From Armatimonadota bacterium (GTDB lineage: Bacteria; Armatimonadota; Hebobacteria; CAIYQO01): DNA of 64,000 nt. A program made the position numbers and the translations under genes. Positions within the stretch are counted from its first letter, which is position 1, and each line of letters opens with the position of its first letter. Shown piece after piece: positions 8,578 to 17,581 of the stretch. The notes below the pieces were generated by a model. That model was not told the origin of the DNA. It did no database searches and saw nothing but the letters and a program-made list of their open reading frames with translations. The stretch covers positions 1-64,000 of the forward strand of contig JAKPKV010000126.1 of NCBI GenBank assembly GCA_029553475.1. Direction: 5' to 3'.

Positions 8578-9681
8578 TCAGCCGCCGATCATGTCGGCGA
8601 TCAAACGGCATAGGGTGATGTCCCCGTCCGGCGGCACCTGGTCGGCGACGCCGATGACGAAGGGGGTGCCGCCCCAGGCGTCGAGCAGGCGGCGGATGTG
8701 CGCCGCCATGTCGGCGCGGGTGTAGGGCGGGGCGAACATGGCGCCCGGCACGCCGCCCCAGAGGATGAGGCGGTCGCTGCCCGCGGCCGCGCGCATCTCC
8801 TCAAGCGCTACGTCGCCCACCGGCCGCGGGGTGAGCGCCTCCACCGCGGTGAAGCCCACGGCCGCCAGTTGCGGCAGCAGGCCGCGCACGGTGCCGTCCA
8901 GATGGACGACCGTCGCCACCCCGGCGGCGTGCAGTTTCGCCAGCCAGCGGCGGTGCATCGGCGCCAGCCACTCGTCGTACAGGCCGCCCACGTTGTCGCT
9001 GGAGAGGTTGTCGGCGAAGTGCAGCAGCGGCGGGCGCAGCGCGCAGACGGCGTCAATGATCGGCTCCTCCTGGGCGGCCATCTCCGCGAACAGGTCGCGC
9101 ACGGCGTCTTCGCAGTCGTACAGCAGGTACGTGCCCTCCACCACCCCCGCCCACTCGTAGAGGAAGGAGGAGAGCGGCGAGCGCGGCATGCCCAGGCTGG
9201 GCAGGCCGTCATACGCCGCCCACAGCGCCCGGCGCGCGGGATAATCGTCCAGGTTGCGGGGGACCAGCGCGCGGTGCGCGACCAGATAGCGCAGCACGTC
9301 GAGGTCGGCTTCCGTCTCCACGAAGTGCTTGGTGATGCCGGTGCTGCAGCTTTCCGCCGCCCAGACGCTCTCCTCGGCGATCTCGCCCAGCGGGGTGCGA
9401 TAGCGCTGCACGGTGACATCGCCCGCCGCGTCGCGGCGATACTCCACCGTGCCATCGTAGACCGCTTCGGCGGTGAGGAATTTGGGGTAGTAGTAGTACG
9501 GCATCAAGCCCAGCGTCCGGTGGAAGGCCAGGTAGCCTTCTTCGCGCTGCCAGGCGGGATCGGCGGTGCCGTCGCACTCGCGCCCGGTCATCCAGTAGGT
9601 GATGTCACCGTTCCAGACGACGCGGTCGGCGGCGTCGCCGCGCAGCAGCGTGAGAAACGCGGGGAGCATGGCTGTCATCAT
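8578..9681 (-). CDS. Uroporphyrinogen decarboxylase (URO-D)-like protein
   Basis: A 367-residue TIM-barrel protein resembling the URO-D/corrinoid methyltransferase superfamily: DRVVWNGDITYW near the N terminus, PPLLHFADNLSS, VVHLDGTVRGLLPQL, LILWGGVPGAMF and the terminal FVIGVADQVPPDG. True heme HemE enzymes are about 350 residues with a different N-terminal substrate motif; these diverged forms are often multi-copy in Armatimonadota-like genomes and may be methyltransferases of unknown substrate. The start is one of two adjacent ATG codons (9681 or 9678) after AGGGGAT, 10 bases downstream of the preceding gene, so translational coupling is likely. Confidence 0.7.
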   Translation of the reverse strand: MMTAMLPAFLTLLRGDAADRVVWNGDITYWMTGRECDGTADPAWQREEGYLAFHRTLGLMPYYYYPKFLTAEAVYDGTVEYRRDAAGDVTVQRYRTPLGEIAEESVWAAESCSTGITKHFVETEADLDVLRYLVAHRALVPRNLDDYPARRALWAAYDGLPSLGMPRSPLSSFLYEWAGVVEGTYLLYDCEDAVRDLFAEMAAQEEPIIDAVCALRPPLLHFADNLSSDNVGGLYDEWLAPMHRRWLAKLHAAGVATVVHLDGTVRGLLPQLAAVGFTAVEALTPRPVGDVALEEMRAAAGSDRLILWGGVPGAMFAPPYTRADMAAHIRRLLDAWGGTPFVIGVADQVPPDGDITLCRLIADMIGG

Positions 9682-9691
9682 ATCCCCTATT

Positions 9692-11440
9692 CTACTCCCC
9701 GGCGAGGGTTCCTGCGTGCGCGCCGGGCGGCAACGCTTCTTCCACGACATCGGCGGTAGCGCTGACCATCCCCTGGTCGGCGCCCGGCGGCAGTCCCGGC
9801 AGCTCGCCGCGCAGCTTCGCCGCGTGGCGCGTCAGATACGCGCGCGAGGGGGGCGCCACGCAGCGCCAGCCGTCCCGCAGGTGGAGGAGATCGAGCAGCT
9901 CCTCGTAGGCGGCGTCGCAGCGGTCGCTCACCGCGTTGTCGTGCGCGAGCAGCTCCACGTCAATGAGGGCGCGCAGATAGAGGATGCGCCAGCGCCAACC
10001 GCGGCGGGCACGTTCGGGCAGGCGGCTGTCCGCCTCCCGCAGCAACGCCCACGCGCGCTCGGCGTTCGCCATCGTCCACGCCTCGCGCGGGTAATTCGCC
10101 TCCAGCAGCGCGATGGCCTCCGCGACGGGCTCCACCACCTCCGGCGAAAACTCGTAGGCGATATATTCCCGCACCGTCCGCCAGACCGGCGTCTCCTTGT
10201 CCCAGAAGAAGCGGGCGAAGAGCACCTTGTTGAGGTCTTCGAAGTTGCCCTCCGAGTACGGCAGCCCGCCGGACATCAGGTGTTTTGACTGGTTCCAGAG
10301 CCGCTGGTGGCGCTCCGGCAGCGGGTTGGCGCCGTAGCCGCCCCAGGGGAAGCGGCCCCACATGCTGATTTCGGCGAAGTTGATCATCGGCAGCCCGCCG
10401 GGGGCGCCGTGCTCCAGCGGCCAGGCGGGGAAGTCGTCGTGCGAGTCGGCCATGATGTCGTCAGCCCAGCCGCCATCCGCGCGCAGCGCGCGGTCGAGGC
10501 CGTCGAATTCGCCGTCCGGGGTGTCCAGCACGTCGAAGCACCAGGCGCCGAGGACGAATTTCGCCGCCGGGTAGCGCGCGCGGGTGAGGCGGGCGAACTC
10601 CTTGGCGATGGTGACGTAGCCGCGCGCCCCCCACGGCCAGCAGCGCGCGCAGCCGCAGCCGCCGGAATCGTAGGGGAAGGCCACCACGTAGTCCACGCCG
10701 ACATCCTCATATCCCGCCAGATAATCGTCGAGCATGCGTGACAGGTACTGGAAGCCTTCCGGCGTGCTGGGGCAGATGCGCGTGCCGGCGTATCCCCGGC
10801 GCGGGGGATCGGTGTCGGGAAATGGGGGGGCGAGGAGCGCCTCCGGCGCGGTACAAAAGCCGATGTTCGGCTCCTTGAGCAGCGCCACCTTCAGGCCGGC
10901 GCGCCTGGCCGCCCGCAGCAGCGCGTGGTTGGCCTGCCGGCGGGCGATGGCCTCCGGCGCGGCGGCGTGCTCGTGCTGCGGCAGGTGAAAGGCGATGGTA
11001 TTGATGCCCCACAGGCCCAGGTCTTCCAGGTAGTGGTAGACGTCCTCCGGCGGGGCCAGCACGTACCAGTTGTTGTGCAGCGCGCAGTAGATGCCGCGCA
11101 GCGGGCACTGCGGCACGGAGACGCCGCGCCACGGACCGGGGGTGACGGCGCCCTCCTCCAGGCGGGCGTCGTGCAGCAGCCTGCCGACGCCGGCGAGCAG
11201 GCCGAGGTGATCATGGCCCGCCACGCGCAGGCCGCCCGGCGTATCCGCGATGCGGAAGCCTTCCGCGCCGATGCCCGGCTCCAGCGCCAGGGTGATGGTC
11301 AATGGCGCGCCCGCCGTCGCCGTGGTCAGGTCCGTGCCGCAGCGCTCGGTCAGATGGCGGCGGACAATGCCGGCGATATGCGTCATCGTCGCGTCGGCGG
11401 AAGCGGGAAGGGAGAGCACAACGCGGGGATATGCGGGCAT
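9692..11440 (-). CDS. GH20/GH67-like glycoside hydrolase with Cys-rich motif
   Basis: A 582-residue protein. The first 100 residues have the beta-alpha N-terminal fold found before GH20, GH67 and GH84 barrels (GFRIADTPGGLRVAG-HDHLGLLAGVGRLL). A TIM barrel follows, beginning at PLRGIYCALHNNWYVL and including DYVVAFPYDSGGCGCARCWPWGA, where CxCxxC plus a nearby Cys may bind metal or form disulfides. The acidic catalytic pair cannot be assigned with certainty. There is no signal peptide, so it may act on internalised oligosaccharides. AGGAGCGACC precedes ATG 11440. First gene of an operon with the URO-D-like and beta-helix genes. The GH family assignment is by overall pattern only. Confidence 0.6.
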   Translation of the reverse strand: MPAYPRVVLSLPASADATMTHIAGIVRRHLTERCGTDLTTATAGAPLTITLALEPGIGAEGFRIADTPGGLRVAGHDHLGLLAGVGRLLHDARLEEGAVTPGPWRGVSVPQCPLRGIYCALHNNWYVLAPPEDVYHYLEDLGLWGINTIAFHLPQHEHAAAPEAIARRQANHALLRAARRAGLKVALLKEPNIGFCTAPEALLAPPFPDTDPPRRGYAGTRICPSTPEGFQYLSRMLDDYLAGYEDVGVDYVVAFPYDSGGCGCARCWPWGARGYVTIAKEFARLTRARYPAAKFVLGAWCFDVLDTPDGEFDGLDRALRADGGWADDIMADSHDDFPAWPLEHGAPGGLPMINFAEISMWGRFPWGGYGANPLPERHQRLWNQSKHLMSGGLPYSEGNFEDLNKVLFARFFWDKETPVWRTVREYIAYEFSPEVVEPVAEAIALLEANYPREAWTMANAERAWALLREADSRLPERARRGWRWRILYLRALIDVELLAHDNAVSDRCDAAYEELLDLLHLRDGWRCVAPPSRAYLTRHAAKLRGELPGLPPGADQGMVSATADVVEEALPPGAHAGTLAGE

Positions 11441-11518
11441 GGTCGCTCCTGTCGGGAGTCAGCGATGCCTTATGCTAGCGCGTTGGCGCGGGAGCGTCAA
11501 CCGTGTAACGATTAAATG

Positions 11519-11679
11519 TAGTGGGTTGTCACGCTCCCGTGCCGCGTCCATCGTAGGGAACACCCTCCGTGGCGTTCCGGGGCGCACGTTGGCACACCGG
11601 GTGGAGCTACGGGAACCGGAACGCCACGGAGGGCGTTCCCTACGATGGACGCGGCACGGTACATCGTGACGACCCGGTA
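11519..11679. repeat. Nested palindrome with paired-hairpin copy A3
   Basis: The BIME-like element (11553-11643, arms 11557-11578 and 11618-11639) is in the opposite orientation to A1. It is enclosed by further inverted flanks: GTGCCGCGTCCATC before and its complement after, and outer ends TAGTGGGTTGTCAC (11519-11532) and GTGACGACCCGGTA (11666-11679). The same TAGCGGGTYGTCAC end occurs at 30116 and 43933. It occupies most of the 345-base gap between the divergent genes. Confidence 0.75.
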
Positions 11680-11723
11680 CAGGGAGCGATGACCGTCAGC
11701 GGGCATTGCGCTGCCCCCGGTTA

Positions 11724-11753
11724 TTGACAGCGGCAGTGGAAAAAAGGTAGCAT
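11724..11753 (+). promoter_or_regulatory. Sigma70-type promoter of the class III aminotransferase gene
   Basis: TTGACA (11724-11729), an 18-base spacer, TAGCAT (11748-11753); the start codon is about 33 bases beyond. No strong Shine-Dalgarno is seen before ATG 11786 (AGAAAGAAAC only). Confidence 0.5.
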
Positions 11754-11785
11754 AACACACAAGAACGCACAGAAAGAAACAATCC

Positions 11786-13342
11786 ATGCCGGACCATGCT
11801 TTTCAGGATGTCTGCTGTTCGCTGGCCGACCTTGTCGGTGACGGCTATGTCCGCGCCGTCTGCGCCGCGCGGGCGGCGGTGAGCGGCGAGGATGAGGCGG
11901 CGCTCCTCGCGCTGGCGACGACGCCGGTGGACTTTTTCCCGCGGGCGTTTCAGCAGCGGTTGTCCGCCATGCTGCCCAAAGTGGGGGAGTCCATCATATC
12001 CCCTGTGCCCCCCACCGCCGTCGGCGCCACCACCAAATCCTTCGCCGCCGCCACGCATACCGCCTTGGCGCCGGTGAACGGTTTTGGCTACTACCGCGTG
12101 GGCGAGGATGGCCGGCTGTACCTGCTGACGAAGAGCGAGCACTACCACGCGCCGGTGGGGCACGGCTTCCCCGGCTACCAGTTGCTGGAGATCGCCCGCC
12201 GGCTGGGCATCCCGAACGCCACCCACAACAACACCCGTGGGCACATCACCCGCCTGCTGGAGGAGGCGCTGACCGCCGCCGCCGGGAACGGCCTGGACCG
12301 CGTGCTGAACCTGGAGACCGGCAGCCTGGCGGTGGAAGCCGCGCTGAAGATGATCCTCGCGCGCTTCTACCGCGTGCAGGAGGACGCCGAGCCGCCCAGC
12401 TACGCGGGCCACGTGCCGGTGATCCTGGTGATGGGCAGCGACGATGGCGGCCCGCAGGCGAATTACCACGGCACCACCCTCTTCACGCAGCTGATGCGCG
12501 GCATGTGGCCGGAGCTCGCCGTCGGCATGGAGCGCGCGGGGCAGTTCGCCGTGCTGCCCATCCGTCCGAACCGCCTCGAGGATGTGGAAGCCGCGTTCGC
12601 CACCTACGACGGCCATTCCGCGGGGAAAATCGCCGGCTTTTTCCACGAGATCATCATGATGAACTACGGCGCGCGGCGGCTGACGCCGGAATTCCTGCGG
12701 GCGGTGTATCGCCTGTGCGCGGCGCACGACGTGCCGACGGTGGTGGACGAAATCCAGTCCTGCATGTGGGCGCCCGGCTTCTTCCTCTTCCGCGAGTGGG
12801 GGCTGACCCCCACCTTCGCGGCGGTGGGCAAGGGTTTTCCCGGCGGCGAATATCCCGCCTCTCGCCTCATCTTCACCGGCGCCATGGACAACCTGCCGCA
12901 GTTCGGCGCGCTGGTGACGAACGGGCAGGAAGAGCTGGCCTCGCTGGCCTACCTCATCACCATGCGCTGGGCGGCGGCCAACGCGGCCGTCACCCGCGCC
13001 ATCGGCGACGCGTATGAAACGCGCCTGCGCGATTTCGCCGCCCGCCATCCTGACGTGATGAGCGGCGCCGACGGCCATCGCCACCTGTCCTCCCTCTGCT
13101 TCCACGCGCTGCCGGCGGCGAAGGCGTTCTGCGCCGCCCTCACCGCGATGGGCCTGGACATCAGCGTGCAGGCGTATAAAGCGGAGTGCCCGCCGGTGGT
13201 TTTGACCAAGCTCCCGCTCATCGCGGGCATGGACGTGGTAGAATTGGTGGTGGAAAAAATGGAAGCGGCGGTGGCTCACCTCTCCGCCCAGTCCCCTCCC
13301 CTGTATCGGGGAGGGAGCCCGGGGGCATGGGCGTTACAATAG
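11786..13342 (+). CDS. Class III (fold type I) PLP aminotransferase
   Basis: A 518-residue protein with the class III pattern: glycine/serine phosphate-binding segment NLETGSLAVEAALKM near 174-188, TVVDEIQSCMWAPGFFLF at 318-335 (Asp321 contacts the PLP ring nitrogen) and AVGKGFPGGEYPASR with Lys349 as the Schiff-base lysine. Related enzymes include ornithine, 4-aminobutyrate and diaminopelargonate aminotransferases and glutamate-1-semialdehyde mutase; the substrate is not readable here. It is somewhat longer than the usual 420-460 residues because of a 60-residue N-terminal extension and a C-terminal tail read through a GGGGAGGG palindrome, which is probably not functional. The downstream alanine dehydrogenase gene suggests amino-acid nitrogen metabolism. 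Confidence 0.85.
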   Translation: MPDHAFQDVCCSLADLVGDGYVRAVCAARAAVSGEDEAALLALATTPVDFFPRAFQQRLSAMLPKVGESIISPVPPTAVGATTKSFAAATHTALAPVNGFGYYRVGEDGRLYLLTKSEHYHAPVGHGFPGYQLLEIARRLGIPNATHNNTRGHITRLLEEALTAAAGNGLDRVLNLETGSLAVEAALKMILARFYRVQEDAEPPSYAGHVPVILVMGSDDGGPQANYHGTTLFTQLMRGMWPELAVGMERAGQFAVLPIRPNRLEDVEAAFATYDGHSAGKIAGFFHEIIMMNYGARRLTPEFLRAVYRLCAAHDVPTVVDEIQSCMWAPGFFLFREWGLTPTFAAVGKGFPGGEYPASRLIFTGAMDNLPQFGALVTNGQEELASLAYLITMRWAAANAAVTRAIGDAYETRLRDFAARHPDVMSGADGHRHLSSLCFHALPAAKAFCAALTAMGLDISVQAYKAECPPVVLTKLPLIAGMDVVELVVEKMEAAVAHLSAQSPPLYRGGSPGAWALQ

Positions 13343-13344
13343 GG

Positions 13345-13475
13345 TTCGCGTATCCTTCGTACTCGTAGTCGTACTCGTAACTCGTACTCATCAGAGCGCC
13401 CATCGGAGCGCGGACATCCTGTCCGCACGTAGCTGATTTCGAGGACGACTACGAGTACGAGCACGAGCGCTGACG
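13345..13475. repeat. Inverted TACTCG microsatellite element
   Basis: A CGTACTCGTAGTCGTACTCG array (about 13358-13390) and its inverted counterpart GACGACTACGAGTACGAGCA (13444-13463) enclose a hairpin GCGGACA-TCC-TGTCCGC. The surrounding sequence (CGCGTATCCTTCGTACTCGT) recurs near 43850 and, inverted, near 44190. It fills the 13343-13526 gap; no gene is seen there. Confidence 0.6.
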
Positions 13476-13526
13476 CTCTGATGACGCGTATGGGGCCGGG
13501 GGGAGCGGTGAGGAAAGGCAGTCGTG

Positions 13527-14633
13527 ATGCGAATCGGCATCCCGCGTGAGGTGAAAGTGGCGGAACACCGCGTGTCCTGCCCGCCGGGCGGAGTGCGCAT
13601 GCTGCTGCAGGGCGGGCACCGGGTGTTCGTGCAGCAGGGGGCGGGGCTGGGCAGCGGCTTCCACGACGCGGAGTATCTGCGGGCGGGGGCCGTCATCGTG
13701 CCGACGGCGGCGGACGCCTGGGCCTGCGACATGGTGCTGAAGGTGAAGGAGCCGATCCCCGCCGAATACTCGTACCTGCGGCCGGAGTTAGTGCTGTTCA
13801 CCTATCTGCACCTCGCCGCTTCGCGCGAGTTGACCCAGGCGCTGCTGGACGCGCGGGTGGTCGGCATCGCCTACGAGACCATCGAAGTGGGCCGCCGCCT
13901 GCCGCTGCTGGAGCCGATGAGCGAGGTGGCGGGCCGCATGAGCGTGCTGGTGGGCGCGCACTACCTCAGCACGGCGCAGGGGGGCAAAGGCGTGCTGCTG
14001 GTGGGCGTGCCGGGGGTGCTGCCGGGCAACGTGACGGTGCTGGGCGGCGGCACCGCCGGGGTGAACGCCGCGCGCGCCGCCGCCGAGATGGGCGCGGAGG
14101 CGACGATCCTGGAGATTGACATCGAAAAGATGCGCTTCATTGACATGATGCTGCATGGCAACGTGCGCACCCTCTACTCCAATGAACAGCACCTGCTGGA
14201 GCGACTGCCGGAGACCGATCTCCTCATCGGCGCGGTGCTGGTGCCGGGGGCGCGGGCACCGAAGCTGGTAACGCGCGAGATGCTGCGGCTGATGGCGCCC
14301 GGCTCGGTCTTCGTGGATATCGCCATTGACCAGGGCGGCTGCGCGGAAACCTCGCGGGTGACCACCCACGCCGACCCGGTCTACGAGGAGGAGGGCGTCA
14401 TTCACTACTGCGTGGGCAACATGCCCGGCGCCTACGCCCGCACCGCCGCGCAGGCGCTCACCAATGCCACGCTGCCCTATGCGGTGGCCATCGCCACCCG
14501 CGGGGTGGACGGCGCCATGCGCGGCATGCCCGACCTGCGTCTCGGTCTGAATACCTATGATGGTTGCGTCACCCATCCCGCCGTCGCGGAGGCGCACGGG
14601 ATGAGGTATTGCCCGAACCCGTTCACGGTATAA
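13527..14633 (+). CDS. ald: Alanine dehydrogenase
   Basis: A 368-residue protein, standard length for Ald, which interconverts L-alanine and pyruvate with NAD and releases ammonia. MRIGIPREVKVAEHRVS opens the AlaDh/PNT N-terminal domain; Lys74 in KVKEP and His95 in YLHLAA match the catalytic Lys and His of the family. The Rossmann motif VTVLGGGTAGVNAARAAAEMG is intact, as is the C-terminal signature region (NMPGAYARTAAQALTNATLPY). GAGGAAAGG precedes; GTG 13524 is an in-frame alternative. It is followed within 5 bases by a large palindrome. Confidence 0.95.
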   Translation: MRIGIPREVKVAEHRVSCPPGGVRMLLQGGHRVFVQQGAGLGSGFHDAEYLRAGAVIVPTAADAWACDMVLKVKEPIPAEYSYLRPELVLFTYLHLAASRELTQALLDARVVGIAYETIEVGRRLPLLEPMSEVAGRMSVLVGAHYLSTAQGGKGVLLVGVPGVLPGNVTVLGGGTAGVNAARAAAEMGAEATILEIDIEKMRFIDMMLHGNVRTLYSNEQHLLERLPETDLLIGAVLVPGARAPKLVTREMLRLMAPGSVFVDIAIDQGGCAETSRVTTHADPVYEEEGVIHYCVGNMPGAYARTAAQALTNATLPYAVAIATRGVDGAMRGMPDLRLGLNTYDGCVTHPAVAEAHGMRYCPNPFTV

Positions 14634-14637
14634 AAGC

Positions 14638-14692
14638 CGGTCGTTGGTAGTGCGCCATGCCGCGCAGCGGCATGGCGCACTACCAACGACCG
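14638..14692. terminator. 25-bp perfect stem-loop after ald
   Basis: CGGTCGTTGGTAGTGCGCCATGCCG, loop CGCAG, then the exact complement, starting 5 bases after the ald stop. It is not followed by a T-run. It could end transcription or block 3' exonucleases; equally it may be a REP-like repeat. Its CGGCATGG core resembles the hairpin at 56991-57022. Confidence 0.55.
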
Positions 14693-14718
14693 AGTATAGA
14701 TTCGTAATGGACCGTATC

Positions 14719-15213
14719 ATGCGCATTCGCCAGGTAACAGAATCCGATAGCGACCGGTGGCTTGATCTGCGCCAGCAACTCTGGCCCACGGAATCACGCG
14801 CTGAGCTGTCAGAAGAGATGAACCGTTTGCTGGCATCAGACGCGGAGGAAGTGGCCTTCGCGGCGGAAGATGATGACGGCACACTGGTCGGATTGATTGA
14901 AGGCTCCCTGCGCCTGCATGCGCCGGGATGTGAAACGTCGCCAGTTGGTTATATCGAAGGGTGGTATGTGAAACCGAAGTACCGCCGGTATGGGATTGGA
15001 CGTATATTGGTTGAGCGATTAGAAATATGGGCGCGAGAGCGTGGCTGCACAGAGATGGCGTCTGATACCGATAGCGATTATCCAATTAGCGCGGTTGCGC
15101 ACGAGCGCTTGGGCTATCGCGAAACTGTCCGGTATCGCAAAGGGGAATGCCGGATAGAACCGGGGCATGATGAGGTGGACTACTGTATCCATTTCTGCAA
15201 ACAATTGTATTGA
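14719..15213 (+). CDS. GNAT acetyltransferase, aminoglycoside 6'-N-acetyltransferase (AAC(6')-I)-like
   Basis: A 164-residue GNAT protein. Features match the chromosomal AAC(6')-I group: LRQQLWP near residue 18, SPVGYIEGWYVKPKYRRYGIG with the acetyl-CoA loop (RRYGIG), LEIWARERGCTEMASDT and AHERLGYRET. Members acetylate the 6'-amino group of aminoglycosides, but homologues of this depth may use other amines, so resistance is a hypothesis. Start ATG 14719 aligns with the family N terminus; ATG 14707 is possible and neither has a good ribosome binding site. GC content is visibly lower than in flanking genes, suggesting transfer. It ends 13 bases before the next gene's start. Confidence 0.7.
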   Translation: MRIRQVTESDSDRWLDLRQQLWPTESRAELSEEMNRLLASDAEEVAFAAEDDDGTLVGLIEGSLRLHAPGCETSPVGYIEGWYVKPKYRRYGIGRILVERLEIWARERGCTEMASDTDSDYPISAVAHERLGYRETVRYRKGECRIEPGHDEVDYCIHFCKQLY

Positions 15214-15226
15214 TGAAGGTTTCCAT

Positions 15227-15979
15227 ATGAACCCACGACATCAGAAAATCCTCGACCGCCTGCACCAGCGGGGGGAAGTCTCCGTGCAGGAGCTGGCGGA
15301 GGCCTTTGGCGTGACGCCGATGACGATCCGCCGCGACCTTGATTTCCTCGCCGAGCAGAATCGGCTGACGCGGACGCACGGCGGGGCGATGCGCTCGGCG
15401 TCGGCGGTGATCGAGTTCGCCTTTCTGGAACGCCGCCGCGAGCGCATCGCCGAGAAGCAGGCGATTGCCCGCGCGGCGGCGGCGCTGGTGGAGCCGGGGA
15501 TGACGCTGGTGCTGGATACCGGCACCACCACGCTGGAGGTGGCGCGCGCCATCGTCGGCGTGCCCGACCTGACCGTGCTCACCTCCTCGCTGGCCATCGC
15601 CTCCGCGCTGTATGGACGGGAGAATATCAGCCTCATCCTGCTCGGCGGCGGCGTGCGGCAACACAGTCCCGACCTTTCCGGCCCGCTCACCGAGGAGAAC
15701 CTGCGCCGCTTCCGCACCCATCTCGCCGTCCTCGGCGCCGACGCGGCGGACCGCGACGGCCTCTACACCGCTGACCAGGCCATCGCCGCCGTCTCCCGCG
15801 CGATGATCGCCAGCGCGGAGGAGACGGTGCTGGTGGCCGACAGCGACAAGTTCGCGAAACGCGCCTTCGTGCATTTCGCGGATTGGGCGGAGATCACGCA
15901 TCTGGTCACCGACAGCGGATTGGGGAAGGATGACCAGCGCTGGCTGGCGAAGGCGGGGGTGGATGTGCGGGTGGCGTGA
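15227..15979 (+). CDS. DeoR/GlpR-family transcriptional regulator
   Basis: A 250-residue repressor-type protein. The first 60 residues form the DeoR winged helix (HQKILDRLHQRGEVSVQELA then TPMTIRRDLDFLAEQ and THGG), and the rest is the DeoRC sugar-phosphate sensor domain with LDTGTTTLEVARAI as the phosphate-binding loop. AAGGTTTCCAT precedes ATG 15227. It lies 131 bases upstream of an FGGY kinase gene on the same strand, so control of this kinase and the isomerase/epimerase genes downstream by a phosphorylated sugar is likely. An inverted CTCGACGGC...GCCGTCGAG lies in the gap to the kinase and could be an operator. Confidence 0.9.
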   Translation: MNPRHQKILDRLHQRGEVSVQELAEAFGVTPMTIRRDLDFLAEQNRLTRTHGGAMRSASAVIEFAFLERRRERIAEKQAIARAAAALVEPGMTLVLDTGTTTLEVARAIVGVPDLTVLTSSLAIASALYGRENISLILLGGGVRQHSPDLSGPLTEENLRRFRTHLAVLGADAADRDGLYTADQAIAAVSRAMIASAEETVLVADSDKFAKRAFVHFADWAEITHLVTDSGLGKDDQRWLAKAGVDVRVA

Positions 15980-16110
15980 AAGCTGCTCCTTCGCCCGGCC
16001 CCCCTTCCCGGCTCGACGGCATCTCGTTCGACAGAGGGCCGGGATGTGGGAGAATGGGAGAAGCCGTCGAGTGCGGGCACGGGGACGAAAAGGGGCAGCA
16101 GGGGTAACGG

Positions 16111-17577
16111 ATGCTCATCGGCATTGATCTCGGCACCACGGTATTAAAGGCGGCGGCGTTTGACCGGACCACGGGGGCGCTGCTGGCGGCGGCGTCGCGG
16201 CGGCTGCCGGTGGCGGCGGGCGCGGACGGGAAACGCGAGCAGGCGCCGGCCGACGTGGACCGCGCGCTGGACGCGGTGCTGGCGGAGCTGCGCCGGGAGA
16301 CCGGGGCGGGGTGGGGGCGCATCAGCGGCGTCGGGCTGGCGGCGCAGGGCGGCAGCACCATCATCGCCGCGCGCGACACTGGTGAGGCTCGCACGCCGAT
16401 GGCGCTGTGGAACGACAGCCGCGCCTACCCGTATCTCGAACGCCTCATCGCCGCCCATCCGCCGCGCTACTGGCAGTCCTTCTCCCTCTCCGAGATGCCC
16501 GGTTTCGGCCTCGCGCGCCTGCTGGAGCTGCGCGAGACGGCCCTGCACTGGCTCGACCCAGCGCGCTACATCTACGCCGGTGCGGGGGAATACGCCTTTT
16601 TCCACCTCACCGGCGCCTGGTGCCAGGATGCCGGCAACGCGCTGCAGATCGGCTGTTACGATGCCCGCCGAAAGCGGTTGATCGATAAACCGTTGAAAGA
16701 GCTGGGGATTCCGCTGTCTTTCTTCGCCGCGCTGCGCCAGGGGCACGCGACGCGGCCGCTCTCCGCGCGGGCCGCCGCGCGCTTCGGGCTGCCGGCGGGC
16801 ATCCCCGTCGCCGGGCCGTATATTGACCACGAGGCGGGGTATGCCTCTGCGGCGTACGTCTCCGCGAAACCGTTGCAGTGCTCGCTGGGCACCGCCTGGG
16901 TGGGGAATTTCCCGCTGCCCGACGACACCACCGGCCATTCCCCCTACCAACTGGTGCTGCCCGCGCCGGTGGGGGAGGGGCGGCTCATCATCCAGCCATT
17001 GCTCACCGGCAACGTGACGTGGGAGTGGGCGCTGGCCACGCTGCTCGACGCCGACGGCGGCGCGGCGCTGGCGCGGGCGGAGGCCATTTTCGCGGCGGCG
17101 CTGCTGCCGCGGCCGGGGTTGACTTTTCTCCCTTGGCTGCATCGCCCGCACCCCTTCGCCGATGCCCTAGGCGCGGGGTGCTTCGTCGGCCTGCACACGT
17201 CCACCGACCGGGCGGAGATGCTGCGCGCCGTCGCCGCGGGCATGAGTTTTGAGCTGGCGCGCATCTTCCACGCGGTGAAAGCGCGCGGCGAGATTGACGC
17301 CGTGGTCCTGTCCGGCGGCGCCAGCAAGGGCAGCTATTTCCGCGCCCTCCTCGCCGCCCTTTTCGCCCCGCTGCCCATCCACCGGATCGTCGAGGAGGAC
17401 TGGATGGGCGCGCGCGGCAGCCTGCACGCCTTCGGCACCCCGGCCAGCCGGTCCGCCGTGCGCCCGGTGGCGACGGCTGCCGCCGCCGACGCGATTCGGG
17501 ACGGCTACGCGCGGTATGAGGCGACGTTCGCGCGCGTATACGGGCATGTGCGGGCGGGGAAGGCGTTTGGGTTTTGA
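16111..17577 (+). CDS. FGGY-family carbohydrate kinase
   Basis: A 488-residue ATP-dependent sugar kinase of the length of xylulokinase, gluconokinase or L-fuculokinase. The N-terminal phosphate loop is IGIDLGTTVLKAA (Asp6), ALWNDSRA carries the sugar-contacting Asp-x-Arg, GPYIDHEAGYASAAY lies around the probable catalytic aspartate, and VVLSGGASKGSYFR is the C-terminal adenosine motif. The sugar cannot be assigned by sight. A weak AGGGGTAACGG ribosome binding site precedes the start. It is placed between a DeoR regulator and, after VapBC, a sugar isomerase: a kinase-isomerase pair for a pentose or deoxyhexose is the natural reading. Confidence 0.88.
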   Translation: MLIGIDLGTTVLKAAAFDRTTGALLAAASRRLPVAAGADGKREQAPADVDRALDAVLAELRRETGAGWGRISGVGLAAQGGSTIIAARDTGEARTPMALWNDSRAYPYLERLIAAHPPRYWQSFSLSEMPGFGLARLLELRETALHWLDPARYIYAGAGEYAFFHLTGAWCQDAGNALQIGCYDARRKRLIDKPLKELGIPLSFFAALRQGHATRPLSARAAARFGLPAGIPVAGPYIDHEAGYASAAYVSAKPLQCSLGTAWVGNFPLPDDTTGHSPYQLVLPAPVGEGRLIIQPLLTGNVTWEWALATLLDADGGAALARAEAIFAAALLPRPGLTFLPWLHRPHPFADALGAGCFVGLHTSTDRAEMLRAVAAGMSFELARIFHAVKARGEIDAVVLSGGASKGSYFRALLAALFAPLPIHRIVEEDWMGARGSLHAFGTPASRSAVRPVATAAAADAIRDGYARYEATFARVYGHVRAGKAFGF

Positions 17578-17581
17578 CGCG

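Noticed and set aside
13345-13475. Possible CRISPR array in the TACTCG repeats
   Set aside because: Units are 6 bases long with no unique spacers, and no cas genes are near.
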